Shown piece after piece: positions 24,600 through 34,435 of a DNA stretch of 64,000 nucleotides; within the stretch, counting starts at the first letter, position 1, and each line of letters starts with the position of its first letter. Made by a program: the position numbers and the translations under genes. The notes under the pieces were generated by a model. The model worked only from the letters and a program-made list of their open reading frames with translations. It was not told the origin of the DNA and made no database searches. The stretch is from contig NZ_QOVJ01000004.1 in assembly GCF_004104055.1 (NCBI RefSeq), forward strand, positions 124,001-188,000. Direction: 5' to 3'. The stretch comes from Leeuwenhoekiella aestuarii (GTDB lineage Bacteria; Bacteroidota; Bacteroidia; Flavobacteriales; Flavobacteriaceae).

Positions 24600-26252
24600 A
24601 TGAAAAACACCCATCTTTCATTCCTCTTTTTAGTGTTTTCATTTATTCAGTTTCCGGCTATAGGACAACAGGCTATCAATAAAGACACTACAGTCGCCAA
24701 CTATTACAAGGTTTTACTCAACCCCTCTAATCCATCGACCTATAACGAAGCGATACGCTATTATACAAACGCCTACCAGAAGAACCTCAAACAAAAAAAA
24801 TATACTCAAGCAATTTATAACTTAGAACTTCTGGCAATCGGTAAATTTAATATTGGTGCTTATAATGATTCTGAAACTTTACTGGTAGCGGCCTTAAAAC
24901 TTACCAAAAAGGATACTGCACGATCAACAACTGCAACCCGTAAACGCATTTATTACCAGTTAAGCCTACTCTATAAAAACCTGAAAGCCTACGATAAAAG
25001 TTTGGCGTTACAACGAAGCAGTCTGGCTCACGCAGAAACCGGAACGGACAGCGCACAGATCATGATCACTATTTCAAATGTACTTAGAGAACAACAGGCG
25101 TATGCTCCTGCATCAGATACTTTAAAATATGCATTTAAAATGCTTAAAAATATTGAGTCAAATTATCTAAAAGCTTACATTCTAGACAATCTGGGATACA
25201 CGGAATTACTAGCCAAAAACGATTTTAGCCTCGTGCATCTTCACGAATCCCTTGCATTACGAAAAAAACTAAACGACCCTCACGGACTTTTTTCTAACTA
25301 CCGGCATTTATCCTTATATCATAAGCAAGCTGATAATTTAGATAGTGCCAATACTTACGCCATGCAGGCATTAGAACTGTCTTACCAAATAGAAGATCCT
25401 GAATATGAGCACGAAGCTTTAGGAATTCTTGTAAATCTAAAAAGCGATACGCTTGCACAGCGTTTTAAGTTTTTAAGCGATAGCATCAACACGGTTAAAC
25501 AAGCCAACCGGAATACGTATGCAGCGATGGAGTATGATGTGGAGCAAGAACAGCAAAAAACACAGCAGGCAATGCTGGAAAATGAACGTCAAAAACGGAT
25601 AAACACTTTATATCTTTCCGGAATTGTTTTGCTACTCGTGATGGGTACAGGTGGGCTTGTATGGATGCAGCAACGTAAAAAAACACGCTTGCTCAAAACG
25701 ATCAGGCAGACCGAAGCTTCCATTTCAAAAAAAGTACACGACGGTCTTGCTAATGATACCTTTCAGGTACTTTCTGAATTGCAGAACCTCAATAGCGTAC
25801 CCGAGCATATTTTAGAACGGTTAGATAAAATTTATATTGAAACCCGAAACATCTCTAAAGACCACAGTCCGCTGATCGAAGGTGCTAATTTTAAAGATCA
25901 ACTAACGAGCCGTTTAAATTCGTATAAGACAGAAGAGCTGTCTATCATTACCCGAAATTTAGATCAGATAGATTGGACGGTGTTTAGTCAGCTAAAAAAA
26001 GATACCATCTATATGGTGCTTGGCGAACTGCTTACAAACGCAAAAAAACACAGCGAAGCCAGCTTGATCTTGCTTTCTTTTGAAACTAAAAACAAACATT
26101 TACATATAAATTACAGTGATAACGGCATTGGAGGACCAGTAATCAAAGGAAATGGTATGCAGAATATGGAATTCCGTATTCGGGCAATAAAAGGAACTAT
26201 TAATTTTGAATCAGAATCTAACAAAGGGTTTAAAGTTCAAATAGTATTATGA
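24600..26252 (+). CDS. TPR-containing sensor histidine kinase (HisKA_3/NarX-like)
   Basis: 550-aa membrane kinase. Signal peptide (1-23, ends AIGQ), periplasmic TPR-like repeats (about 35-290), coiled coil, one membrane segment (about 336-356), then a dimerization helix with H380 in KKVHDGLAND and a compact ATPase domain (LGELLTNAKKH, YSDNGIG, GNGMQNM). This is the architecture of kinases paired with LuxR-type regulators in Bacteroidota. The stop overlaps the regulator start (ATGA). The TPR sensor suggests a protein or peptide signal in the periplasm; the small lipoprotein upstream is a candidate partner (inference). Confidence 0.9.
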   Translation: MKNTHLSFLFLVFSFIQFPAIGQQAINKDTTVANYYKVLLNPSNPSTYNEAIRYYTNAYQKNLKQKKYTQAIYNLELLAIGKFNIGAYNDSETLLVAALKLTKKDTARSTTATRKRIYYQLSLLYKNLKAYDKSLALQRSSLAHAETGTDSAQIMITISNVLREQQAYAPASDTLKYAFKMLKNIESNYLKAYILDNLGYTELLAKNDFSLVHLHESLALRKKLNDPHGLFSNYRHLSLYHKQADNLDSANTYAMQALELSYQIEDPEYEHEALGILVNLKSDTLAQRFKFLSDSINTVKQANRNTYAAMEYDVEQEQQKTQQAMLENERQKRINTLYLSGIVLLLVMGTGGLVWMQQRKKTRLLKTIRQTEASISKKVHDGLANDTFQVLSELQNLNSVPEHILERLDKIYIETRNISKDHSPLIEGANFKDQLTSRLNSYKTEELSIITRNLDQIDWTVFSQLKKDTIYMVLGELLTNAKKHSEASLILLSFETKNKHLHINYSDNGIGGPVIKGNGMQNMEFRIRAIKGTINFESESNKGFKVQIVL

Positions 26253-26917
26253 TGTTTAGAAAAGTTTTAATCGCTGAAGATTTGGGTTGGAATACCCGCA
26301 ATATTGAAGAAGAAGTTAAACGATTAGGGGCTCAGGAAGTTGTGGTCACAGAGTATTGTGATGATGCCTATATCAAGTTTTTAAGAGCTTTGAATGATGA
26401 AGACCCTTTTGATCTTTTGATCTCAGATCTTTCGTTTAAAGAAGACCACCGCACCCAAAAATTAAAAAGTGGGGATGAACTCATCTCTGCTGTGCGCAAA
26501 TACCAGAAAAATCTCAACATCATCGTTTTTTCTATGGAAGAGCGCCTGCAGCGCATCCGTTTTTTATTTGAAGAACTCAAGATCAATGCATACGTTTTTA
26601 AAAGCCGGCAAAGCATTAACCATTTATCTGCTGCACTAGATGCTATAACTAACAACAAACCTTACATCTCACATCAGGTCGCTAAAGCTCTAGAAAAACG
26701 ACACAGCCTTGACATTGAGGATTATGATTTTATTCTTCTTAAGAAACTGTCTTCTGGCTTGTCAAACAAAGAAGTAAGCGATTATTTTAAGGAACATGAT
26801 ATTTCCCCAAACGGAATCAGCTCTATAGAAAAGCGCATCAACCGCTTACGCATTCAGTTTAAAGCAAATAATGCCGTTCACCTCATCTCCAATGCTAAAG
26901 ACCTGGGACTTATATAG
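26249..26917 (+). CDS. LuxR-family response regulator
   Basis: 222-aa regulator: receiver domain (about 1-125) with phospho-acceptor D60 in LLISDLSF and acidic E10/D11, then a GerE/LuxR-type HTH (about 155-215) recognisable from LKKLSSGLSNKEVSDYF. The HTH is slightly divergent, with an insert around HDISPNGISSIEK, as in Bacteroidota relatives. Translationally coupled to the TPR kinase. Targets are unknown; the nearby SusC/SusD locus is one possibility. Confidence 0.88.
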   Translation: MMFRKVLIAEDLGWNTRNIEEEVKRLGAQEVVVTEYCDDAYIKFLRALNDEDPFDLLISDLSFKEDHRTQKLKSGDELISAVRKYQKNLNIIVFSMEERLQRIRFLFEELKINAYVFKSRQSINHLSAALDAITNNKPYISHQVAKALEKRHSLDIEDYDFILLKKLSSGLSNKEVSDYFKEHDISPNGISSIEKRINRLRIQFKANNAVHLISNAKDLGLI

Positions 26918-27106
26918 TTTTCAGTTAAAAAAAATCTGAATTGAAAAAGGGAAACGCTTATCAGTTCAAGATGTTATTCTGAGCTTTTATTAGGGCTTTC
27001 AGTTATAGCTCGCTTAAAGGTTAGAAAAACACCTCTCGCGATCGCCTTCATCCAAGTCCTTCTCCCCGATTGCAATGCCTGAACATTCTAGGTTGATCCT
27101 TGAGTA

Positions 27107-27144
27107 CATCCCTTTAAATCATCTTTTTAAGGGATGTTTTTATT
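27107..27144 (+). terminator. Intrinsic terminator
   Basis: CATCCCTT (27107-27114) pairs with AAGGGATG (27129-27136), extendable with A/T pairs, followed by TTTTTATTT. It would end the kinase/regulator transcript before the SusC gene. Confidence 0.7.
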
Positions 27145-27424
27145 TAGAACTCATAATAGCTCAAGCACTCCTGATAACTTTCGGGAAGAGCGATCACCTA
27201 TAATGTATTCAACGCTTACCTGTTTTAGCTAAACTTAATTTAAACGTTACCTATTTAATCTCAAGGTTATATTTCTTAGTAAAAGCTTTTACTTCTTAAG
27301 TTTTAGATAATCTTACCATAAACTAGTTCTATACAAGAAACAGTTCATTTGCACCACAATTCTGTTTAACCTCTAAAACTAAGCCTATACGACTGATTTT
27401 TTTGAATTAGCCCAAAACTTAAAG

Positions 27425-27450
27425 CCCGTTTCTGTTGCAGCAGAAACGGG
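27425..27450 (+). promoter_or_regulatory. Perfect hairpin in the SusC leader
   Basis: CCCGTTTCTG and CAGAAACGGG form a 10-bp stem with loop TTGCAG, 43 bp before the SusC ATG. There is no T run, so it is a candidate leader RNA structure or protein site rather than a simple terminator. Confidence 0.5.
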
Positions 27451-27493
27451 GTCTTTAAATAAAACTACAGTACAAATCCATAGTTTAATTCTG

Positions 27494-30400
27494 ATGATTA
27501 ACAAAATACTCAATTATTTTACATTACAAGTGCGTGTGCCTAAAATTCTGGTTGCATTCGCCATTTTAGTATTCTCTTACAGCTTACAGGCTACTACATT
27601 ACGAGCCGATGATGTTACACAACAAACACTAACCGGAACCATTTTAGACCATACCGGAATGCCCCTACCCGGAGCTTCTGTTATGCAGGTAAATACCACT
27701 AACGGTGCCTCTACAGATTTTGACGGGAACTTTGAATTAACCGTTTCTGAACTTCCGGTTGAACTTAAAATCTCTTATGTAGGTTTTAAACCTCAAACAC
27801 TAACTATTGAATCTTTGGATGCCATCACTATACAACTTCAACAAGACGATAATGCGCTTGATGAAGTGGTTATTACCGGATATGGTGAGCAATCTAGACG
27901 AAATGTAACAGGCTCTATTGCTTCTATAAATCCTGAAGAAATTACTGCCATACCTACTGCTGACGTAACAGAAATGCTTGAAGGACGACTTCCGGGTGTA
28001 CAAATTATGAGCGATAACAGTCCGGGTGGAGGGACCTCTATCCGCGTGCGCGGTTTTGGTACGATCAACAACAATGATCCTCTAGTTGTTATTGACGGAG
28101 TACCGGTTTCAAACGGCCTGAACGGAATAAACCCTTCAGATATTGAAACCATTCAGGTGCTTAAAGACGCTGCATCTTCTTCTATATACGGTTCGCGTGC
28201 TGCAAATGGTGTGGTTGTAGTGACTACTAAAAAAGGAAGCAAAAACGGAAGTTACGCTATCAGCCTGGATGCCTATTACGGGGTGCAGTCTTCTTTCAAC
28301 CTTCCTAGAATGCTAAATGCTCAACAATATGGTGATGCGTTATGGCAGGCTTTTAAAAATGACGGCCAAACACCAGCAAGTGATGTGTATGGCAACGATC
28401 CTGACAATCCGGTAATTCCACAATGGCTTGATGCAGATCAGACCATACCAAGCGGTAACGTAGATTGGATAGATGCGATTATGCAAGCGGCACCGGTACA
28501 GTCTTACAACATCTCAATGTCTAAAGGTGATGAAAAAGCACAACACGCTTTTTCTATAGGGTATTTTAACCAGGAAGGTATCATTAAAGATACTGGTTTT
28601 GAACGGGTCTCAGCGCGATTCAACTCAAGCTACAAGATTATGGACATTGTAACTGTGGGTGAAAACTTTACCGCTTCCTATAAAGAACGTGTTTCAGTAG
28701 GTACTAACAGCTCCTTAGGTTCTATTGTTTACAATGCGTTACAATTTCCTTCTATCGTTCCTATCAAAGATATCAATGGTAATTATGGTGGTAATCCTAT
28801 CAATGATATTTCTAATCCCTTAGGAAGCCTTAACCGCTCTAAAGACAATAAGCAAAAAAGCATTCAGGCTTTAGGTAATGTTTTTGCTGAAGTCGCTATC
28901 AGTGATTTTACAGCGCGTACTTCTTTAGGTATAGATTATCAAGCGAATAACAGACGTAGCTTCTCTCCGCTGTATAACGAGATTTTATCTCAAAATCTTG
29001 TGAATTCTTTGAGCACCAGCAACAGTTTCAATTACCAGATGACCTGGACTAACACGCTTAACTATTCAAAGAAAATAGATTTAAACAATCTGGAAGTTTT
29101 AGTAGGTCAGGAGGCTATTAAATATTATTACGAGGGCTTTGATGCCTCACGTCAAAACTTCTTATATGAAGATCCTAACTTCCGTTATTTGAGTTTTGGA
29201 ACAGAAAATCAGCTAAATTCAGGGTCTGCTAATGAGTGGGCGCTTAACTCCTATTTTGGTCAGGTTAAATACGACTATGATCAGAAGTATTTATTTACTG
29301 CTACGGTACGTCGTGATGGGACTTCTAAGCTTGCTAACAACAATTGGGGTACCTTTCCTGCATTTTCTGCAGGATGGCGTTTAGACCGTGAAGATTTCTT
29401 TGACCTGGGAGATGCATTCTCGTCCTTCTTAATTCGTGGAAGCTGGGGGCAAACCGGTAACCAGCAAGTACCTTCTTACTCTACAGTAGATAGCTACAGA
29501 AACAACAATGCAAATTCTGATTATGGAATTGGTGGAGGTCAGAACAATGTGAATACCGGTCTTACTCAGACTCGTGTTCCTAATGCTGATCTGGAATGGG
29601 AAACTTCAACACAAACCACATTTGGGGTTGACCTTGGGTTTTTCAATAATAAGCTGCAATTAACTGCTGAGTATTTCAATAAAAAAACCGAAGACATTCT
29701 AGTTTACAACATCATTCCGTTGACTTATGGCGGTACTAATGACGGTCAATGGATTAATGATGGGGAGATGAAAAACCACGGTTTTGAATTAGATCTTTCA
29801 TACGCTGATAAACACGGAGACTTTGGGTACAATGTTGCGTTAAACGCAACAGCTTATAAAAACGAGCTTACCCAATTGAACAGCGTTCCTTATCTGGGAA
29901 TACCAAGCTCTACTTTACACAGTGTAAACTTTGATCAGGAAGTATCCAGAAGTGCCGTAGGTCAGGCTATCGGTTCATTTTACGGGCACGTTGCTTCTGG
30001 AATTTTTCAAAGCGAACAGGAAGTTTTAGATTACGGTCTTCAGCCTAATGCACAACCGGGAGATCTACGCTTTGAAGATGTTAATGGCGATGGGGTTATT
30101 GACAGTGACGACCGTACATTTATAGGTTCTCCGCATCCAGATGTACTGCTAGGACTCAATTTAAACTTCACGTATAAGAACTTTGACCTGGGGATGTTCT
30201 TTAATGGAAGCTTTGGTAACGATCTATACAATCTCACCAAATACAAAACACAGTTCTTCAATCAGGCGGCTTACAACAAAGACAGCGCTGTTTTAAATGC
30301 ATGGACCCCGGAAAATACGGGATCTTCTATTCCCAGATTATCGCTTGATGATCCTAATAACAACATCAGACCTTCATCGTATTATGTAGAGGACGGGTCT

Positions 30401-30643
30401 TACTTCAAATTGCAAAATATGCAGATCGGCTACACCTTTGAACCAGAAGAGTTATTGGGTGTTAAACTAAGAGTATTTGGGCAAGCTACCAATTTGTTTA
30501 CCCTTACTAATTATAGCGGTATGAATCCACAAATAGGTTTGCAGAACTATTCGTCTAGCAACCGGAATTTAGACATTGGTGTAGATCGTGGAATTTACCC
30601 TCCATCTCGCACATTCACTCTGGGAATCAACGCAACATTTTAA
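27494..30643 (+). CDS. susC: SusC/RagA-type TonB-linked outer-membrane protein
   Basis: 1049-aa nutrient importer. Signal/anchor segment (about 18-40), carboxypeptidase-regulatory-like domain (about 43-120, LTGTILDHTGMPLPGASV), TonB-box-like DEVVITGYG, plug domain with SusC signatures (LPGVQIMSDNSPGGG, IRVRGFGTINNNDPL, VLKDAASSSIYGSRAANGVV), then a large barrel ending LGINATF. It pairs with the SusD gene starting 2 bp after its stop. The substrate cannot be inferred, as no glycoside hydrolase, peptidase or sulfatase lies beside it. Confidence 0.96.
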   Translation: MINKILNYFTLQVRVPKILVAFAILVFSYSLQATTLRADDVTQQTLTGTILDHTGMPLPGASVMQVNTTNGASTDFDGNFELTVSELPVELKISYVGFKPQTLTIESLDAITIQLQQDDNALDEVVITGYGEQSRRNVTGSIASINPEEITAIPTADVTEMLEGRLPGVQIMSDNSPGGGTSIRVRGFGTINNNDPLVVIDGVPVSNGLNGINPSDIETIQVLKDAASSSIYGSRAANGVVVVTTKKGSKNGSYAISLDAYYGVQSSFNLPRMLNAQQYGDALWQAFKNDGQTPASDVYGNDPDNPVIPQWLDADQTIPSGNVDWIDAIMQAAPVQSYNISMSKGDEKAQHAFSIGYFNQEGIIKDTGFERVSARFNSSYKIMDIVTVGENFTASYKERVSVGTNSSLGSIVYNALQFPSIVPIKDINGNYGGNPINDISNPLGSLNRSKDNKQKSIQALGNVFAEVAISDFTARTSLGIDYQANNRRSFSPLYNEILSQNLVNSLSTSNSFNYQMTWTNTLNYSKKIDLNNLEVLVGQEAIKYYYEGFDASRQNFLYEDPNFRYLSFGTENQLNSGSANEWALNSYFGQVKYDYDQKYLFTATVRRDGTSKLANNNWGTFPAFSAGWRLDREDFFDLGDAFSSFLIRGSWGQTGNQQVPSYSTVDSYRNNNANSDYGIGGGQNNVNTGLTQTRVPNADLEWETSTQTTFGVDLGFFNNKLQLTAEYFNKKTEDILVYNIIPLTYGGTNDGQWINDGEMKNHGFELDLSYADKHGDFGYNVALNATAYKNELTQLNSVPYLGIPSSTLHSVNFDQEVSRSAVGQAIGSFYGHVASGIFQSEQEVLDYGLQPNAQPGDLRFEDVNGDGVIDSDDRTFIGSPHPDVLLGLNLNFTYKNFDLGMFFNGSFGNDLYNLTKYKTQFFNQAAYNKDSAVLNAWTPENTGSSIPRLSLDDPNNNIRPSSYYVEDGSYFKLQNMQIGYTFEPEELLGVKLRVFGQATNLFTLTNYSGMNPQIGLQNYSSSNRNLDIGVDRGIYPPSRTFTLGINATF

Positions 30644-30645
30644 AA

Positions 30646-32319
30646 ATGATCTTTATGAAACGTACTAAAACTATTCAATATATATTTATTCTGGCTTTTG
30701 CAGCTAACAGCTTGTCGTGTTCTAATGACTATCTGGATGAGACGACCTATGGGGAAGTAGCTCCGTCAGAAATGACAAAACCTGAAAATGTAGAGCGTGC
30801 CATCATCGCTGCCTACAGTGTACTTAACGGTCAGTTTGACGGTGCGAGTAATGCCTATAACTCCCCGGCTTCTAACTGGAGTTTTGGAGATGTGGTATCT
30901 GACGATGCCTATAAAGGTGGCGGCGGTACTGGTGACAATAACAACATTCACCAGATGGAAATTTTCAATACCAATTCTAGTGTACTTGATGTGGAGCGCA
31001 AATGGATGGCACTCTACGAAGGAGTAAAACGCAGTAACGAAGCGATAAAATTACTCAATGCATCAGAAGATTTTGATTCAGAACTTAAGGTACAACGCCA
31101 CGCAGAGCTGAACTTCTTACGCGGGCATTATTACTTTGAACTTAAAAAGATCTACAACCATATCCCCTATATTGATGAATCTGCACTGACTGTTGCTGAT
31201 TATGCTAAATCCAATACAGAATTTACATCTGAAGAGCTATGGACTAAAATTGAAGAGAATTTTCAGACAGCTTATGAAGGCTTACCCGATACACAAACCG
31301 AATTGGGAAGACCTACCAAAGTTGCTGCTAAAGCGTATTTGACTAAGTGCTATTTATTTCAGCAAGAATGGCAAAAAGTTTATGATAACAGCACAGAAGT
31401 GCTCAATAGTCAATACGGACTTTTAGAGGACTTTCAGGAGGTGTTTTTGCCGGAAAATGATAACAGTAAAGAAGTGATCTTTGCCGTACAACATACAGTG
31501 AATGATGGCCAACCTGATAACTATAACGGAAGTATCGGAGATCGTTTAACGGCACCGGGCGGACCGTTCTACTCGCAATATGGTTTTCACCGTCCTTCAC
31601 AAAATTTGATCAATACCTTTAAAACAGATGCCAGCGGTTTACCGGTTGACAACAACATCAACCTGACCGATGCAGATAATGTAGATCCTCGTTTAGATAT
31701 TACAGTAGGACGTCCCGGTATTCCTTATAAGGATTTAGATATTCTTTATGACGCAAGCTGGGCACGTGATCTGGCTACATATGGTCCTCTGGCTCCTAAG
31801 AAGCGAATAGTTTCTGCCAACTCTCCAGCCTTTGTAAATACCTGGCCGTACGTGAACGCTTTAAATTATTACATCATACGCTATGCTGAAGTGCTCTTGT
31901 GGAGAGCTGAAGCTGCTGTTGAGTTAGATAAACTTGAAGAAGCAAGAGCTTTAGTGAATCAGATCAGAACACGTGCTGCCAATACCGAAACGGTAAAAAC
32001 GCTAGACGGTTCGCAAGATGCTGCAAACTATAGTGTAGCCACCTATGATACTAACTGGACCGACAAAGATGCAGCCCGTGAAGCGGTTCATCTGGAAACC
32101 CGTTTAGAATTGGCTATGGAAGGGCATCGGTTCTTCAATCTGGTACGCTGGGGACAAGCTGAAAAAGTAATCAATGCGTATCTGGAAGTTGAAAAAACAC
32201 GCCGTACACATTTAACAAATGCTAATTTTATAGAAGGCACCCACGAGTATTGGCCTATCCCACAACGCTACATAGACAGTAGCCCGGAAGGTCTCATCAC
32301 TCAGAATGCAGGCTACTAA
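30646..32319 (+). CDS. susD: SusD/RagB-type nutrient-binding lipoprotein
   Basis: 557-aa surface lipoprotein that caps the SusC channel. The lipobox is LSCS, with Cys at about residue 25. The frame opens MIFMKR, and the in-frame Met at 30655 is an equally good start. SusD hallmarks include helical TPR-like segments (LNFLRGHYYFELKKIYNHIPYI begins near residue 150), YAEVLLWRAEAAVEL and the C-terminal ETRLELAMEGHRFFNLVRWG. It directly follows susC. A 15-bp inverted repeat downstream may end or attenuate the transcript. Confidence 0.96.
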   Translation: MIFMKRTKTIQYIFILAFAANSLSCSNDYLDETTYGEVAPSEMTKPENVERAIIAAYSVLNGQFDGASNAYNSPASNWSFGDVVSDDAYKGGGGTGDNNNIHQMEIFNTNSSVLDVERKWMALYEGVKRSNEAIKLLNASEDFDSELKVQRHAELNFLRGHYYFELKKIYNHIPYIDESALTVADYAKSNTEFTSEELWTKIEENFQTAYEGLPDTQTELGRPTKVAAKAYLTKCYLFQQEWQKVYDNSTEVLNSQYGLLEDFQEVFLPENDNSKEVIFAVQHTVNDGQPDNYNGSIGDRLTAPGGPFYSQYGFHRPSQNLINTFKTDASGLPVDNNINLTDADNVDPRLDITVGRPGIPYKDLDILYDASWARDLATYGPLAPKKRIVSANSPAFVNTWPYVNALNYYIIRYAEVLLWRAEAAVELDKLEEARALVNQIRTRAANTETVKTLDGSQDAANYSVATYDTNWTDKDAAREAVHLETRLELAMEGHRFFNLVRWGQAEKVINAYLEVEKTRRTHLTNANFIEGTHEYWPIPQRYIDSSPEGLITQNAGY

Positions 32320-32331
32320 GTTTTTTTGATC

Positions 32332-32415
32332 AAGAGGTTAAAGAAAAAGGAATCGATTTATGGATGGGTAACTACACTCCGGATCTCGATAGCTGATTTC
32401 TTTAACCTCTTTTTA
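32332..32415 (+). terminator. Long-loop inverted repeat between susD and the ydcF-like gene
   Basis: A perfect 15-bp repeat, arm 32332-32346 against arm 32397-32411, encloses 50 nt and is followed by TTTTAA, 15 bp before the next ATG. It looks like a terminator or attenuator separating susCD from the following gene. Confidence 0.5.
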
Positions 32416-32426
32416 ATACGATAACT

Positions 32427-33689
32427 ATGAGAACGTTTGTTGTTACACTGGTGATCATCTGTTTTACTACTGTACAGATGAAGGCTCAAAAAGGATACGA
32501 TCCGAGTTTTAAAGCCGCTCGATCAGAAAATCTACTTCAGGATAAAAACTTTTACCTCTTTACCGCAATTCAGAATGAGGAAGCAGTAAAGCAACTCTTA
32601 ATGACTAATTCGGTTCTCAAAGCATTCAAGGAATCCCAGGATAAATTGCTGGCAGGATCTTTACAACAGCATAAAGAAAATCCCGCGTTGCTGGTAAAAA
32701 CATACCTCTTTTCTCAAAAAGAAATTTCTCAAATTGGTGACGAACTGAAAAACTTGGTGCAGCGATCAGCCGTACTACAACACTTTATAAGAACCAACCT
32801 GAGACCTTCAGGGGCATATGAAGCTTATAAAGAGCTTTCTGATGCCGATTATCTGGAAGCATGCTGGAACTTATGCGCGGCAGGCATCAATCATAACTTA
32901 ACAGTATATGGGCTGGGTGAAGCACCACAATATGCTACCATAGACTCTATCTCTTATGATGTTTCTTCTTCCTATTACAAAGGAGCCTTATGGATGTGGA
33001 GCGACCGGTTTGTAAAACAGGAGAATGATAAACCGGCATTGTTTTTTGAGAATAGTCTCAACTATGCGCTGGCCTTACTCTATATGAATCACCGGGACGA
33101 AGCAAGCCGTTATGAACCGCTCATCTTAAAAGAAAATGCAAAGGCTGCTGCTCACGTAAAGCATACCGACTTTGATGCATATCTGTATGCCAGTATTTTG
33201 GTATTGGGCAACGGACCCGAAAACTACAGAGACAGACTTTCTGCAGTGGGAAAACTAAATTTACAACTGGGTGTTTTAAAATACCGTCAAAAGCAAGCTC
33301 CGTTCATTATAGTGTCTGGAGGACACGCACACCCGTTTCGTGCCGACTATGCAGAAGCTATTGAAATGAAAAAAGAACTCATAAATTACTATCGAATTCC
33401 CGAAGAGCATATCATAATTGAACCCCACGCCCGGCATACAACCACAAACCTGAGAAATGCAGCCCGGCTTATGATCGCCTATGCGATGCCTTTGAAGCAA
33501 AGATCTCTTGTAATTACGAATAATTTGCACAGTGCTTACACCGGAGACCAGCGGTTCATAGAGCGTTGTCAAGAAGAGCTGGGATATGCTCCTGCTCGAA
33601 TTTTAAATCGTATAGATGCCACGACTCTGGAGTTCTTACCACAACTGGAAGCATTACAACAAAATCCGATGGAGCCCTTAGATCCTTAA
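32427..33689 (+). CDS. Secreted YdcF/SanA-like (DUF218) protein
   Basis: 420-aa protein with a signal peptide (about 1-20, ends MKAQ), an unassigned helical N-terminal half (about 25-250), and a C-terminal DUF218 domain: LGNGPENYRDRL, FIIVSGGHAHP, IIIEPHARHTTTNLRNA and SLVITNNLHS. DUF218 proteins such as SanA and ElyC are linked to envelope integrity, but their chemistry is uncertain; the conserved SGG, acidic and Arg residues suggest a nucleotide or phosphate-type ligand. It lies 107 bp after susD in the same direction and could belong to that locus. Confidence 0.82.
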   Translation: MRTFVVTLVIICFTTVQMKAQKGYDPSFKAARSENLLQDKNFYLFTAIQNEEAVKQLLMTNSVLKAFKESQDKLLAGSLQQHKENPALLVKTYLFSQKEISQIGDELKNLVQRSAVLQHFIRTNLRPSGAYEAYKELSDADYLEACWNLCAAGINHNLTVYGLGEAPQYATIDSISYDVSSSYYKGALWMWSDRFVKQENDKPALFFENSLNYALALLYMNHRDEASRYEPLILKENAKAAAHVKHTDFDAYLYASILVLGNGPENYRDRLSAVGKLNLQLGVLKYRQKQAPFIIVSGGHAHPFRADYAEAIEMKKELINYYRIPEEHIIIEPHARHTTTNLRNAARLMIAYAMPLKQRSLVITNNLHSAYTGDQRFIERCQEELGYAPARILNRIDATTLEFLPQLEALQQNPMEPLDP

Positions 33690-33718
33690 ATAAGGTGTGG
33701 TTTAGTATTCAACAATCC

Positions 33719-34243
33719 TCAAAACCCTTTTACTCCTTTTAAAATATCAGGGTCGAGTTCAATTCCTTCGTTGCCGTGTAAAACAGACATGTCTCCTGTA
33801 GATTCTAAGATCACAGCCTTTACCTCAGAAAATCGCAGGGCATTTGCCTCCCTGAGTTTGGCAATCAGATCAGTCTCTCCCACATTGGTTTGTTCTAGGT
33901 TTTCGTAAAGAATTTTACCGTTATACATCAACATAATGGGATCATTGGTAAGTAAACTGTCTGCCTTTTTAGATTTACGAACTACAAATGCAAAAAAGGA
34001 TTGAAATGCTACAATGGCTGCAAGAGCCAAACCACCTTTTAATAAAGACTGGTTCGTATTCATAACAACCGAAGCCAATATAGATCCTATTGCAATGGTT
34101 GAAGCAAAATCAAAACTCGACATCTTGGCGAACGTGCGCAAGCCCGAGATCCTTGTGATCGCTACAATTATGGTAAAAATAACCACTACCGAAATCAATA
34201 CTTTTAAAAGTGTAGGGAGTGAGGCATAAATCCAGTTTTCCAT
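33719..34243 (-). CDS. DUF421 (YetF/YcaP-like) membrane protein
   Basis: 174-aa protein with three N-terminal membrane helices (about 8-30, 40-60, 65-88), including the family block RISGLRTFAKMSSFDFASTI, followed by a soluble DUF421 domain (DPIMLMYNGKI, LREANALRF, AVILESTGDMSV). The family is widespread and often stress or sporulation linked; its biochemical role is unknown. Convergent to the preceding gene with a 29-bp gap. Confidence 0.88.
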   Translation of the reverse strand: MENWIYASLPTLLKVLISVVVIFTIIVAITRISGLRTFAKMSSFDFASTIAIGSILASVVMNTNQSLLKGGLALAAIVAFQSFFAFVVRKSKKADSLLTNDPIMLMYNGKILYENLEQTNVGETDLIAKLREANALRFSEVKAVILESTGDMSVLHGNEGIELDPDILKGVKGF

Positions 34244-34435
34244 AGGTCTTTTCTCTTTAAGAAGTTAAGCTTACAAATTAGGCTAAACATCCCCGCTGCC
34301 TCTTCAGAAATCCTTCAATTTTAAAATTTTTAACGCACTACTGTTAAATATTGTTATTATAAATAAAATACAACTTAAGGCAATATATTTTTATAGAATA
34401 TAGAGTTCATAAATTTTCAACTAGCAACGCGCCCA

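Larger units (their letters stand above)
26918..27493. other. Spacer before the SusC gene with terminator and leader hairpin
   Basis: 576 bp without a gene. It includes an intrinsic terminator (27107-27144) and a perfect 10-bp hairpin (27425-27450). A near-consensus -7 box TTCATTTG lies at 27344-27351, with T instead of A at position 2. The SusC leader would then be about 140 nt long. Confidence 0.5.
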
